DNA from: Streptomyces sp. CB02959
Lineage (GTDB): Bacteria > Actinomycetota > Actinomycetes > Streptomycetales > Streptomycetaceae
Assembly (NCBI RefSeq): GCF_002803155.1
Contig: NZ_NNBP01000006.1
Location: 173,786-237,785 of the forward strand
DNA length: 64,000 nucleotides
Direction: 5' to 3'
Below the pieces are notes generated by a model. It did not search any database. It saw only the letters and a list, made by a program, of their open reading frames with translations, and had not been told where the DNA came from. A program made the translations under genes and the position numbers. Position 1 is the first letter of the stretch. The number at the start of each line of letters is the position of its first letter. Shown here piece by piece: positions 8,493-15,905 of the stretch.

Positions 8493-9038
8493 ATGTTTAT
8501 GAACGCGTCGACGACCCCCCTTGCGTTGCGACCGGATGCCGATTTCGGCCGGCCGGCAAAGGCCGGCCCCGGCGGAGGGCCACCCTTGGCGGTAGACCGG
8601 CTCCCCGACGGCAAGTGGCAACTCACCTTGCACGATTTGGAGCCCGTATCGGTTCACCGATTGACCTCCGACAAGCTCCACATCATCCTCGCCCCGCCCT
8701 GCGCGCAACCGCCCGCCCCGGCCTCCGGCGCGCAGCCGCCCGGAGAGGCCGCGTCGGACCCGATCCAGATCGACACCGCGGCCCGCACCGTCGCCATCGA
8801 CGGCCGGCAGATCGACGTCCCCCGGCTGGAGTTCGACCTGCTGGCCCACCTGGTGCTGAACCCTCGGCGGGCGTTCACCCGGCCGCAGCTGATGGCCGCG
8901 GTCTGGCCCGACTGCCGGTCCAGCGACCGCACGGTGGACGTGCACATCGCCCGGCTCCGCCGGCGGCTGGGACCGGGGCGGCGGAAGCTGATCAGCACCG
9001 TCTTCGGCATCGGGTACAAGTACCTGCCGACGCCGTGA
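8493..9038 (+). CDS. OmpR-type winged-helix DNA-binding protein without receiver
   Basis: The protein has about 181 residues from ATG 8493; ATG 8499 is equally possible, with AGAGGA upstream. The C-terminal 95 residues form a trans_reg_C winged helix. It shows VPRLEFDLLAHLVLNPRRAF, a transactivation loop with VWPDCRSSDRTVDVH and the recognition helix IARLRRRLG, and it ends IGYKYLPTP. The N-terminal 80 residues have no receiver motif or phosphorylatable Asp. They are Pro/Ala-rich and include a short strand-rich segment (DGKWQLTLHDLEPVSV). Such stand-alone OmpR-type proteins often act as pathway-specific regulators. It converges on the HypX-like gene of the adjacent peptide locus, so control of that locus is plausible but inferred. 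Confidence 0.8.
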   Translation: MFMNASTTPLALRPDADFGRPAKAGPGGGPPLAVDRLPDGKWQLTLHDLEPVSVHRLTSDKLHIILAPPCAQPPAPASGAQPPGEAASDPIQIDTAARTVAIDGRQIDVPRLEFDLLAHLVLNPRRAFTRPQLMAAVWPDCRSSDRTVDVHIARLRRRLGPGRRKLISTVFGIGYKYLPTP

Positions 9039-9114
9039 ATCCGGCCGGGTAACCGCTACGGGAGGAACGGTTCGGCAGCCGGCATCCGCGCGGCCGCCGG
9101 CCCGTTCCGGCCCG

Positions 9115-10848
9115 TCAAGGGGATACCTGCGCCGTGCCGCCCGCGTGCGCGGCACCGGCGTTCAGGTGTGCCGGTGTGCCGGGCGGGGGCTCCTTGCGGA
9201 CGAAGGCGCGGCGCAACGCGTGGTACGGGGCGTCCGGATCGAAGAACGTGCGCCGCATGCGGGCGAGTTCGTCCGCCCGGTAGGCGGCGAGCGGCCGCCG
9301 CGCCTCATCGCTCTCCCGGCGTTCCTTCTTCGCGGCGATCCGGGGCTGGATGCCGGGCGCCGCGGCGAGCCGGCGGGCGAGCCGTCCGGTGTGGTCGCCG
9401 AACTCCTGCGCGGTGCAGTCGAGGATCCGGTCGACCAGGCCGAGCCGCTGCCCGCGGGCCGCGGTGACCGGCAGGGCGCGGGCCGTCAGGTGCCCGGCCG
9501 CCTCCGGCCCGACCCGGCGCGGCAGGGTGTACGTCCAGTACTCCGAGCCGTGGAGGCCCATCAGCCGGTAGTGCGGGTTGAGGACGGCGGCCGAGCGGCA
9601 CCAGACCTCGTCGGCGGCGAGCGCCAGCATCGCGCCGCCGGCCGCCGCGTTGCCGCCGAGGGCGGCGATCACCAGCCGGTCGGTGGTGGTCAGCACGGCG
9701 TGCACCAGGTCGTCGATGGCGTTGATGTTGGCCCAGGATTCCGCGGCGGGGTCGGCGGCCGCCTCGATGACGTTGAGGTGGATGCCGTTGGAGAAGAAGT
9801 CCCGCTGTCCGCCGAGGACCAGGACGGTGGTGGGCCGGGTGCAGGCGTAGCGGTAGGCGGCGAGCAGCCGCCGGCAGTGGTCGGTGCTCATCGCGCCGCC
9901 GGGGAAGGCGAAGCGCAGGAATCCGGCCGGTCCGTCCTCGTGGTAGCGGATGTCGGTCCAGGTGCAGGGGCCGTCGCCGGCCTCCAGTGGGGCCGGGGCC
10001 TCGGGCAGCGGCAGGAGCCGGTCGCCCAGGGCGAGGGTGGCGGGCAGTTTGACGGTGGCGGGCTCTCCCGGGGCGCGGGCCGGGCGGAGTTCGGGGATCC
10101 AGACGGCGCCGTCGACGGTGGCCCGGCAGAGCGCGCCGTGGCGGGTGGCGAGCAGTTCGCCGGGGCGCCCGGTGAGGGTGTCCTCGGGGTGGCCGCCGTG
10201 CAGGAACCAGGTGCCGCCGAGGAGTTCGTCCCGTACGCCGGGGCGGGAATCGGCGGCCCGGAGGGTGCGCAGGACGGTCTCGGTCGGGTCGGCCGCCCAG
10301 TCGATACGGCGGTCGGCCTGGCGGAGCGGGGGCCGGGGGCGGCCGAGGAGCCGGGTGGCAGGGAGGGTGTGCTGCGGTTCCGGGCGGTGGGTGCCGGAGG
10401 CGAAGCGGGCGACGGCGGTCAGCAGCGCCTCGATGGCCGCGTCGGCGATCTCGTTGCGGTAGAGGTCGCTCTTGCCGACGGCCGGGACCGGGCACTCGGC
10501 CGTCGCCCAGATGTCGCCGGCGTCCATCGCGTCGTTGGCCTGGAGGACGGTGACGCCCCACCGTTCGGCGCCCAGGTGGACGGCCCAGTCGACCGAGGAC
10601 GGCCCGCGGTCGCCGAGCGGGCCGGGGTGGACGATCAGGCACGGCCAGGCGGACCAGACCTCGCGGGGGACGGCCGTGGTGAGCATCGGCGCGACGATCA
10701 GGTCGGGGGCGTGCCGCGGCACCAGTGTGGCAAGTGGGGTCCCGCGGGTGACCAGTTCGACGCCGAGGTGGTGTCCGCGGTCGGCGAGTTCGGCGTGGGC
10801 GCGCTGGGTGAGGCTGTTGAACGCGCCGGCGAGCAGCAGGATGCGCAC
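9115..10848 (-). CDS. hypX: HypX-like formyltransferase/enoyl-CoA hydratase fusion
   Basis: The protein has 577 residues from a GTG start with AGGGAG upstream. Residues about 1-270 form a formyl-transferase-like domain with the HypX hallmark HPGPLGDRGPSSVDWA. Residues about 290-560 are a crotonase-type enoyl-CoA hydratase domain with an oxyanion-hole region around LGGNAAAGGAMLALAADEVW. HypX/HoxX uses N10-formyl-tetrahydrofolate to form formyl-CoA and release CO for the [NiFe]-hydrogenase active site (family knowledge). No hydrogenase or other hyp genes are visible in this window. The gene instead faces away from a small repeat peptide, a ligase and an exporter across a 360-base divergent region. 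A role in modifying that peptide or supplying a formyl/CO unit is a guess. Confidence 0.85.
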   Translation of the reverse strand: MRILLLAGAFNSLTQRAHAELADRGHHLGVELVTRGTPLATLVPRHAPDLIVAPMLTTAVPREVWSAWPCLIVHPGPLGDRGPSSVDWAVHLGAERWGVTVLQANDAMDAGDIWATAECPVPAVGKSDLYRNEIADAAIEALLTAVARFASGTHRPEPQHTLPATRLLGRPRPPLRQADRRIDWAADPTETVLRTLRAADSRPGVRDELLGGTWFLHGGHPEDTLTGRPGELLATRHGALCRATVDGAVWIPELRPARAPGEPATVKLPATLALGDRLLPLPEAPAPLEAGDGPCTWTDIRYHEDGPAGFLRFAFPGGAMSTDHCRRLLAAYRYACTRPTTVLVLGGQRDFFSNGIHLNVIEAAADPAAESWANINAIDDLVHAVLTTTDRLVIAALGGNAAAGGAMLALAADEVWCRSAAVLNPHYRLMGLHGSEYWTYTLPRRVGPEAAGHLTARALPVTAARGQRLGLVDRILDCTAQEFGDHTGRLARRLAAAPGIQPRIAAKKERRESDEARRPLAAYRADELARMRRTFFDPDAPYHALRRAFVRKEPPPGTPAHLNAGAAHAGGTAQVSP

Positions 10849-11104
10849 AGCGGGCTCCCTGGGGTGGGGGAAGCGGTGGACGGTCGTGATCGTTCCCCGT
10901 GCGCGGCGGCCGGACGGCGGACCCGCTGGGGAGGTCACCCGAACGCACCCGGCCCGGGGCCGCCGGGCGGCGGACCGTCGCGGCATGGCGCCACATGTCC
11001 TAGCTGACTACCCGTCAGAGAGTTCCGCGGCCGGTCATCGCGGTGCAATCCCGCCAAAGTTGGCGCACCGCCCTGCATTACCAAGCCCCTGACATTGCCT
11101 TTCG

Positions 11105-11134
11105 TTGACATCCACTTGGCGAGCCTTTTACCTT
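11105..11134 (+). promoter_or_regulatory. Probable vegetative promoter for peptide operon
   Basis: A perfect TTGACA (11105-11110) and TACCTT (11129-11134) are separated by 18 bases. This puts the transcription start near 11141 and gives a leader of about 70 bases to the small peptide gene. The pair matches the HrdB-type consensus. It lies between the divergent HypX-like gene and the peptide gene. Confidence 0.55.
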
Positions 11135-11211
11135 CATGGAGTCGGCATCGGCGCAGGTCATCACCGCACCGCCGGGTGCCGCCCCCCTTCCCCACACACA
11201 TGGAGGTCCCC

Positions 11212-11376
11212 ATGGAGCAGCTCATCAAGAAGATGGCCCAGGACGACGTCTGGCAGAGCTGGGTGGCCGCCAACTCCGCGGGAGCGGACCCGCGGGCGGC
11301 GAAGAACGGCTGCGTCAGCGCCGCCCCCAAGGCCGGCTGCATCAGCGCCGCGCCCAAGAGCGGCTGTATCTCCTGA
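11212..11376 (+). CDS. Repeat-containing precursor-like peptide (candidate RiPP)
   Basis: The peptide has 54 residues, with GGAGGT five bases before the ATG. The N-terminal half (MEQLIKKMAQDDVWQSWVAA) looks like an amphipathic leader ending near ADPR. The C-terminal half is three tandem units: AAKNGCVS, AAPKAGCIS and AAPKSGCIS, each with one Cys and one Ser, the last ending exactly at the stop. There is no signal peptide. A 16-bp stem-loop follows the stop codon, then a coupled ligase-unknown-MFS gene set. Abundant precursor, attenuating hairpin, modifying enzymes and exporter is the usual layout of a ribosomal peptide product or peptide-scaffold pathway. I do not recognise the family. It could instead be a small metal-binding peptide. 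Confidence 0.75.
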   Translation: MEQLIKKMAQDDVWQSWVAANSAGADPRAAKNGCVSAAPKAGCISAAPKSGCIS

Positions 11377-11393
11377 CGCCCGGCTGACGGCCC

Positions 11394-11432
11394 CGGCGGG
11401 CCGGCGGCGACCGCACCGCCGCCGGCCCGCCG
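11394..11432 (+). terminator. Strong stem-loop, likely attenuator after peptide gene
   Basis: Two perfectly complementary 16-base arms (11394-11409 and 11417-11432, CGGCGGGCCGGCGGCG and its complement) flank a 7-base loop. The hairpin starts 17 bases after the peptide stop and ends 62 bases before the ligase start. It has no T tract, as is usual in streptomycetes. It probably terminates part of the transcripts, so that the peptide is made in excess over the enzymes. Confidence 0.75.
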
Positions 11433-11494
11433 ACCGGCCCACCGCACCCGACGTCCCGGGCGGCCCCCGTCCGCGCACACACCCGAGGGATCCC

Positions 11495-12736
11495 ATGGAA
11501 GGCCAGCCGACCGCCGAGGTCATCGAGCAGATCCGCGACATCCCGATCTACCGCGCGTCACTGGCGAAGGGCCACTTCCCGGTGCTCGACAAGCCGGAGA
11601 TCGCCCGCGGCTTCCCCGACAACTGGATGACGCCCCGGCTGGCCGCCGCTCTGGAGTCCGGCGAGGCCGAGTTCGTGCTCTCCACGGGCACCAACCACGC
11701 CCGGATGCAGCTCATCCGGCCCCCGTACTTCCTGCTGCACTCCTACTACCGGCTGTGGAGCGAGCACCCCGACCTCGCCGCCACCTGGGAGGCGGGATGC
11801 CGCCGCGTCTCGCTGACGACCGTCCTGGCGACGGAGCACGTCGCACGGGTCAACGCCGCCAAGCGCGGCACCGTACCCGACCCCGTACCCGCTCTCGACG
11901 ACCGCCGGCTCGACGACCGCACGTGCTACCTCAACCTGCGGCTCGACCCGGCGCTGTGGAGCCGCGACGACGTGGTCCGCATGCTCGACGAGATCCGCAC
12001 CGCCCGGCAGGCGCACCCCCAGGGCTGGTACCACCTCGACTGCTCCGGCTACCACCTCGCGCATCTGGTGCGCAAAGTCGGCGAATGGGGGTTGTGGGAC
12101 GACTTCCCGCCGCCCGCCAGCATCATCCACGCCTACGAATACACCCCGGTGAACGTGCAGCGCTTCCTGCACCAGCACTTCGCCTGCCCGATCATCGACC
12201 TCTTCGGCAGCACCGAACTCGGCTACCTCTACTCCAGCGACCGCCGCGGCAACTACCGGCCCCACCTGGACAAGATGAGCGTCGAACTCCACCCGGTCGC
12301 CCCGGGCAGCGCCCTGTACCACCTGATCGTCTCCAGCGTCCGCAACCCCTACATGCCGCTCATCCGGTACCGCTCGGGCGACTGCGTACGGACCACGGAC
12401 GGCACCCCCGACCCGCAGAAGATCGCCCGGTTCTCCGGCCGCCAGAAGGAACTGCTGGACACCCGGCACGGTCCGGTGGCCCAGGGCGACCTCGACCGGT
12501 GCATCAGCGAGGCGACCCCGCAGATCTTCGTCCACCAACTGCGCCTGATGGGTGCCACCGAGGCACTACTGGCCTACACCACCTTCAGCGGCGCGCCCCT
12601 GGCGGCGGCGGACACCGCCGCGCTGGAGCGGAGCATCGCCGAACTCACCGGCCGGCACTGCCGGCTCGACCACCGTCCGCACATCCCCATCGGCCGGTCC
12701 GGGAAGTACTCCTGGCTGGCGAGAGGAGAGGCATGA
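11495..12736 (+). CDS. PaaK-like adenylate-forming ligase
   Basis: The protein has 413 residues from ATG 11495 with GAGGGA upstream. It resembles the phenylacetate-CoA ligase/F390-synthetase branch of ANL enzymes. The nucleotide-binding loop appears as FVLSTGTNHARMQLI, the acid-binding motif as DLFGSTELGYLYS, the ribose-binding Asp motif as YRSGDCV and the hinge as FSGRQKELLDT. A catalytic Lys near the end (RSGKYSWLA) fits the C-terminal lobe. It should activate a carboxylate as an adenylate. The substrate is unknown and might be a small acid or the C-terminus of the neighbouring peptide (inference). It overlaps the next gene by ATGA, which indicates coupled translation. Confidence 0.8.
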   Translation: MEGQPTAEVIEQIRDIPIYRASLAKGHFPVLDKPEIARGFPDNWMTPRLAAALESGEAEFVLSTGTNHARMQLIRPPYFLLHSYYRLWSEHPDLAATWEAGCRRVSLTTVLATEHVARVNAAKRGTVPDPVPALDDRRLDDRTCYLNLRLDPALWSRDDVVRMLDEIRTARQAHPQGWYHLDCSGYHLAHLVRKVGEWGLWDDFPPPASIIHAYEYTPVNVQRFLHQHFACPIIDLFGSTELGYLYSSDRRGNYRPHLDKMSVELHPVAPGSALYHLIVSSVRNPYMPLIRYRSGDCVRTTDGTPDPQKIARFSGRQKELLDTRHGPVAQGDLDRCISEATPQIFVHQLRLMGATEALLAYTTFSGAPLAAADTAALERSIAELTGRHCRLDHRPHIPIGRSGKYSWLARGEA

Positions 12737-13290
12737 CCCACCGGACCGCGCCGGCGACCGCGGGCACCGCACCCGCCGTGGCAGCCCCGCACCGGTTGAT
12801 CTCCGTCGAGGACCTCCGGGACCTCCTCGGCGCACCGTTGCACACCGAAGTCATCGCCCACTTCGAGGAGAAGACCGGCGCGCCGCGGGAGTTCGTGGCC
12901 CGCCAGGTCACCGAGTGCCTGCGCTACCTCTATCTCGTGTCCCGCTACCGCGACCGGCTCAGCGGGCTGTTCCTCCCCGTCGAGCAGGACATCGACGAGA
13001 TCTGGCACTACCTCATCCTGCAGACCCGCGAATACCGCGCGCTGTGCCGGGAACGGCTCCCGGGCGGCTACTTCATCGAGCACCGCAGCATCGGCTACGA
13101 GGCGTACCAGCAGGAGCCGGGCCGGGAGCGGGCGCTCGACGAGGCGCTGCGCTGGATCCCGTTGTACTGCCGGGAGTTCGGCCCGTTCGAGGAGGACGCG
13201 CTGCCGCACTGGACCATCGTCCGCTTCCTGCACCAGCGGATGGGGCTGTCCCTCGCGGAGATCGCGGCGCTGGAGCCGCTGGCCGCATGA
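12733..13290 (+). CDS. Unknown protein with DEIWHYLIL motif
   Basis: The protein has 185 residues and is predicted cytoplasmic, mostly helical and rich in aromatic and charged residues. The central motif DIDEIWHYLILQTREYRALC resembles the D-x2-WH motif seen in glycine-rich-domain-like proteins of unknown activity. A second His-rich patch (GYFIEHRSIGYEAY) follows. The conserved Asp/His could bind metal or act in catalysis, but this is unproven. The start overlaps the ligase stop and its own stop overlaps the MFS start, so it is an integral part of the peptide operon. No better family match came to mind. Confidence 0.75.
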   Translation: MTHRTAPATAGTAPAVAAPHRLISVEDLRDLLGAPLHTEVIAHFEEKTGAPREFVARQVTECLRYLYLVSRYRDRLSGLFLPVEQDIDEIWHYLILQTREYRALCRERLPGGYFIEHRSIGYEAYQQEPGRERALDEALRWIPLYCREFGPFEEDALPHWTIVRFLHQRMGLSLAEIAALEPLAA

Positions 13291-14534
13291 CCGGTACCGC
13301 GCCGCGGCGGCTGCTGGCCGTCCTGGTGTTCTCGCAGGTGCTCAGCGGGGCGGGCCTGGCGGCCGGGATCACGGTCGGGGCGCTGCTCGCCGAGGACATG
13401 CTCGGCTCGACCGGGCTGGCCGGCGTGCCCAGCGCCCTGTTCACCGCCGGATCGGCGGTGGGCGCCGCGGGCATCGGCCGGCTCTCCCAACGCCGGGGCC
13501 GCCGCTCCGGACTCGTGCTGGGGTACGGGGCCGGGGCGCTCGGCAGCCTGGGCGTGGTGGCCGCCGCCGCCCTGGACAGCGTCCTGCTGCTCTTCCCGTC
13601 CCTGCTGGTCTACGGCGCGGGCACCGCGACGAACCTGATGGCGCGCTACGCGGGCGCCGACCTGGCCCCGCCGGACCGGCGCGGACGCGCGGTGAGCACC
13701 GTGCTGTTCGCCACCACGCTCGGCGCGGTGGCCGGTCCCAACCTGGTGACCGCGACCGGGAATTTGGCCCTGGCCTGGGGCGTGCCCCGGCTCGCCGGGC
13801 CGTTCCTGTTGGCCGCCGCCGCGTTCGCCGCCGCGGCCGTCGTCCTGGCCTGCCTGCTGCGGCCCGATCCGCTGCCGGCGCCCCGGACACCGGCACCGAC
13901 CGGTGCGGGTGCGCCACCGGACGACGGGGCCGCCTCTTCCGCGGCCCCCGGCCTGACGGCCGTACAGCGGCGCGGTCTGGCCGCCGGCACCTCGGTGATG
14001 CTCCTCACCCAACTGGTGATGATCGCGCTGATGACCATGACGCCGGTGCACCTGCGCGCGCACGGCCACGGCACCCAGGCGGCCGGCCTGGTGATCGCGC
14101 TGCACGTCGGGGCGATGTTCCTGCCGTCCCCGCTCACCGGACTGTGGGTCGACCGGGTCGGGCCGCACCGGGTGGCCGCGGCGTCCGGGGTGACGCTGCT
14201 CGGCGCCGGGCTGCTCGCCACGCTCACCCCGCCGCATGCGGTGGCCGGGCTCGCCGTGGCGCTGGTACTGCTGGGCGTCGGCTGGAACTTCGGGCTGGTC
14301 AGCGGCACCGCGCTGGTCACCGAAGCACTGCCGCCGGCCCGTCGCGCCGGCTCCCAGGGGCTGGTGGACGTCGGGATCGCACTGGCCGGCGCGACCGGCG
14401 GGATGGCCTCCGGACCGGTGCTGGCCGCGGGCGGGTTCCCGGTGTTGGCCCTGGCCTGCGGGGTGCTCGCGGCTGCGGTGGTCCCTGTGGCCGTACTGGC
14501 CGCCCGGGGAGCCGGCGACGCCCGATATCCCTGA
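13287..14534 (+). CDS. MFS exporter of the peptide operon
   Basis: The protein has 415 residues and about twelve membrane segments, with a Pro/Ala-rich cytoplasmic loop near residue 200. The loop between TM2 and TM3 carries GRLSQRRGRRSG, the motif-A equivalent of drug:proton antiporters, and a second half-motif appears as LTGLWVDRVGPHR. The ATG overlaps the stop of the preceding gene. As the last gene of the peptide operon it is the likely exporter of the finished product (inference). Confidence 0.88.
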   Translation: MTGTAPRRLLAVLVFSQVLSGAGLAAGITVGALLAEDMLGSTGLAGVPSALFTAGSAVGAAGIGRLSQRRGRRSGLVLGYGAGALGSLGVVAAAALDSVLLLFPSLLVYGAGTATNLMARYAGADLAPPDRRGRAVSTVLFATTLGAVAGPNLVTATGNLALAWGVPRLAGPFLLAAAAFAAAAVVLACLLRPDPLPAPRTPAPTGAGAPPDDGAASSAAPGLTAVQRRGLAAGTSVMLLTQLVMIALMTMTPVHLRAHGHGTQAAGLVIALHVGAMFLPSPLTGLWVDRVGPHRVAAASGVTLLGAGLLATLTPPHAVAGLAVALVLLGVGWNFGLVSGTALVTEALPPARRAGSQGLVDVGIALAGATGGMASGPVLAAGGFPVLALACGVLAAAVVPVAVLAARGAGDARYP

Positions 14535-14767
14535 GAAACCCCGCAACATGGCGTCATTTCTCGTTTTCATACTGGAAACCTGGATGCTGCACTATGGGAG
14601 CGAGGTTCCGGACCACGCGGTCGGCGCTGAGCGCACGCGACCGGAACCGCGTCCCGACGACGACAGCCGTGCACCACCGCGGTCGCCCGCGCCGAGCGCG
14701 CGGCGGCCCCACCCCCTGCCGAACGACCGAACGGCCCCCACACCACGGGGCGATGCGGAGGACGACG

Positions 14768-15184
14768 ATGCGGAAGGACACCGGGATACCGGGGGCGCGC
14801 CCCCGGATACCGGCCCCGTGCCGTCTGCCGCTGACCGCGCTCGCCATCATCCTGACGATCCTGCTCGGCGCGGCGGCACCGGCGTACGCGCTCAAGTCCG
14901 CGCGCCCGGCCGCCTCGGCGTCGAAGTCCTCCGGCGCGGCGGCGGCCGCGAACTCCCTTTCCGAAGAGGAGAAGCACTCCAAGCGCGAGATCGAGCGCAG
15001 CCGCCCCGGGCGGCTGACGCCGGCCGCGGAGGGGGTACCGCCCACCCGGCGACCGCTGCCGCCACACCTGAGCGGTGCGGCCGGCGACGACGAACCGACG
15101 GGACCGGTGCCGGCCGCCGACGGTGGCCCACAGGCTCCCAGACCGGCCCAACTCCCCGTACTCCACTGCGTCTTCCGCTGCTGA
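14768..15184 (+). CDS. Small secreted protein ending in CVFRC
   Basis: The protein has 138 residues from ATG 14768, which is favoured by a GGAGG seven bases upstream over the in-frame ATG at 14753. The N-terminus has basic residues, a hydrophobic core (LPLTALAIILTILLGAAAPAYA) and an AYA signal-peptidase-type site. The mature part is low-complexity, Ala/Pro/Ser/Arg-rich and without a fold I can name. It ends in LPVLHCVFRC, two Cys close to the C-terminus. A very short C-terminal Cys motif of this kind occurs in some streptomycete secreted proteins of unknown role. It stands alone between the peptide operon and the carbonic anhydrase gene. Confidence 0.65.
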   Translation: MRKDTGIPGARPRIPAPCRLPLTALAIILTILLGAAAPAYALKSARPAASASKSSGAAAAANSLSEEEKHSKREIERSRPGRLTPAAEGVPPTRRPLPPHLSGAAGDDEPTGPVPAADGGPQAPRPAQLPVLHCVFRC

Positions 15185-15289
15185 TCGGCCCCGTGGCGGG
15201 CAACGGCCCCGCGTCGCGCCCCGCCTCCTGAGTGCCGCACGTCCCCGCCATCCCCACGATGGCATCACTCTTCAGCAGGAGACCTCCTC

Positions 15290-15892
15290 GTGGAGACCTT
15301 CATCCAGCATGCCCGGGGCCTGACCGCCCGCATTGCCGCACAGCAGGAAGAACAGGAGACCTTCGGCCGGCTCGCCGCCGGGCAGTCGCCCCTCGCCCTG
15401 TTCATCACCTGCTCCGACTCCCGGGTCATCCCGTCCCTGATCACCGGGGCCCGGCCCGGCGAACTCTTCGAACTCCGCACGGCCGGCAACGCCGTGCCCG
15501 TCTACCAGGAAGGCATGGCGGCCAGCGCGGAAGCCGCCACCATCGAATACGCGATGCGGGTGCTCCGGGTCGCCGACATCGTCGTCTGCGGCCACTCGCA
15601 CTGCGGCGCGGTCGGCGCCCGGGCCCGCGGCGAGGACCTGACCGGTGCGCCCGCCGTCCGTGACTGGCTGGCGCTCCAACTCTCCGACGAACTGCCGGGC
15701 GACGACGGGCCGGCCGTCACCACGGCCGTGCAGCGGCACGTCTGCCGGCAACTGGACCGACTGGGCGGCTACCCGTGTGTACGGGAGCGGCTGGACGCCG
15801 GCGAGGTGCGACTGCACGGCTGGTTCTACGAGGTGCACACCGGGTCGGTGTCCGTGCACCAGCCGGCCGCCGACGTGTTCCTCCCTCTGTGA
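15290..15892 (+). CDS. Beta-class carbonic anhydrase
   Basis: The protein has 200 residues from a GTG start behind AGGAG. Zinc ligands are visible: Cys in ITCSDSRV (with the Asp-Arg dyad), and His and Cys in VCGHSHCGAVG. The enzyme interconverts CO2 and bicarbonate in the cytoplasm. A SulP-family anion transporter gene follows within 20 bases, a pairing known from other bacteria in which SulP moves bicarbonate or sulfate. The two genes probably act together in bicarbonate supply. Confidence 0.93.
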   Translation: METFIQHARGLTARIAAQQEEQETFGRLAAGQSPLALFITCSDSRVIPSLITGARPGELFELRTAGNAVPVYQEGMAASAEAATIEYAMRVLRVADIVVCGHSHCGAVGARARGEDLTGAPAVRDWLALQLSDELPGDDGPAVTTAVQRHVCRQLDRLGGYPCVRERLDAGEVRLHGWFYEVHTGSVSVHQPAADVFLPL

Positions 15893-15905
15893 AGGCGGGC
15901 TGTAC

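Noticed and set aside
8228..8494. Minus-strand frame with a CSTCGARF zinc-ribbon-like motif
   Set aside because: Third-position GC is lower than in real genes here, it would start inside the next gene's start region, and no homologous family came to mind.
9145..11007. A 620-residue open frame on the plus strand opposite the HypX-like gene
   Set aside because: It is Gly/Ala/Val/Arg-rich with no domain, a mirror of the GC-biased codon use of the true gene.
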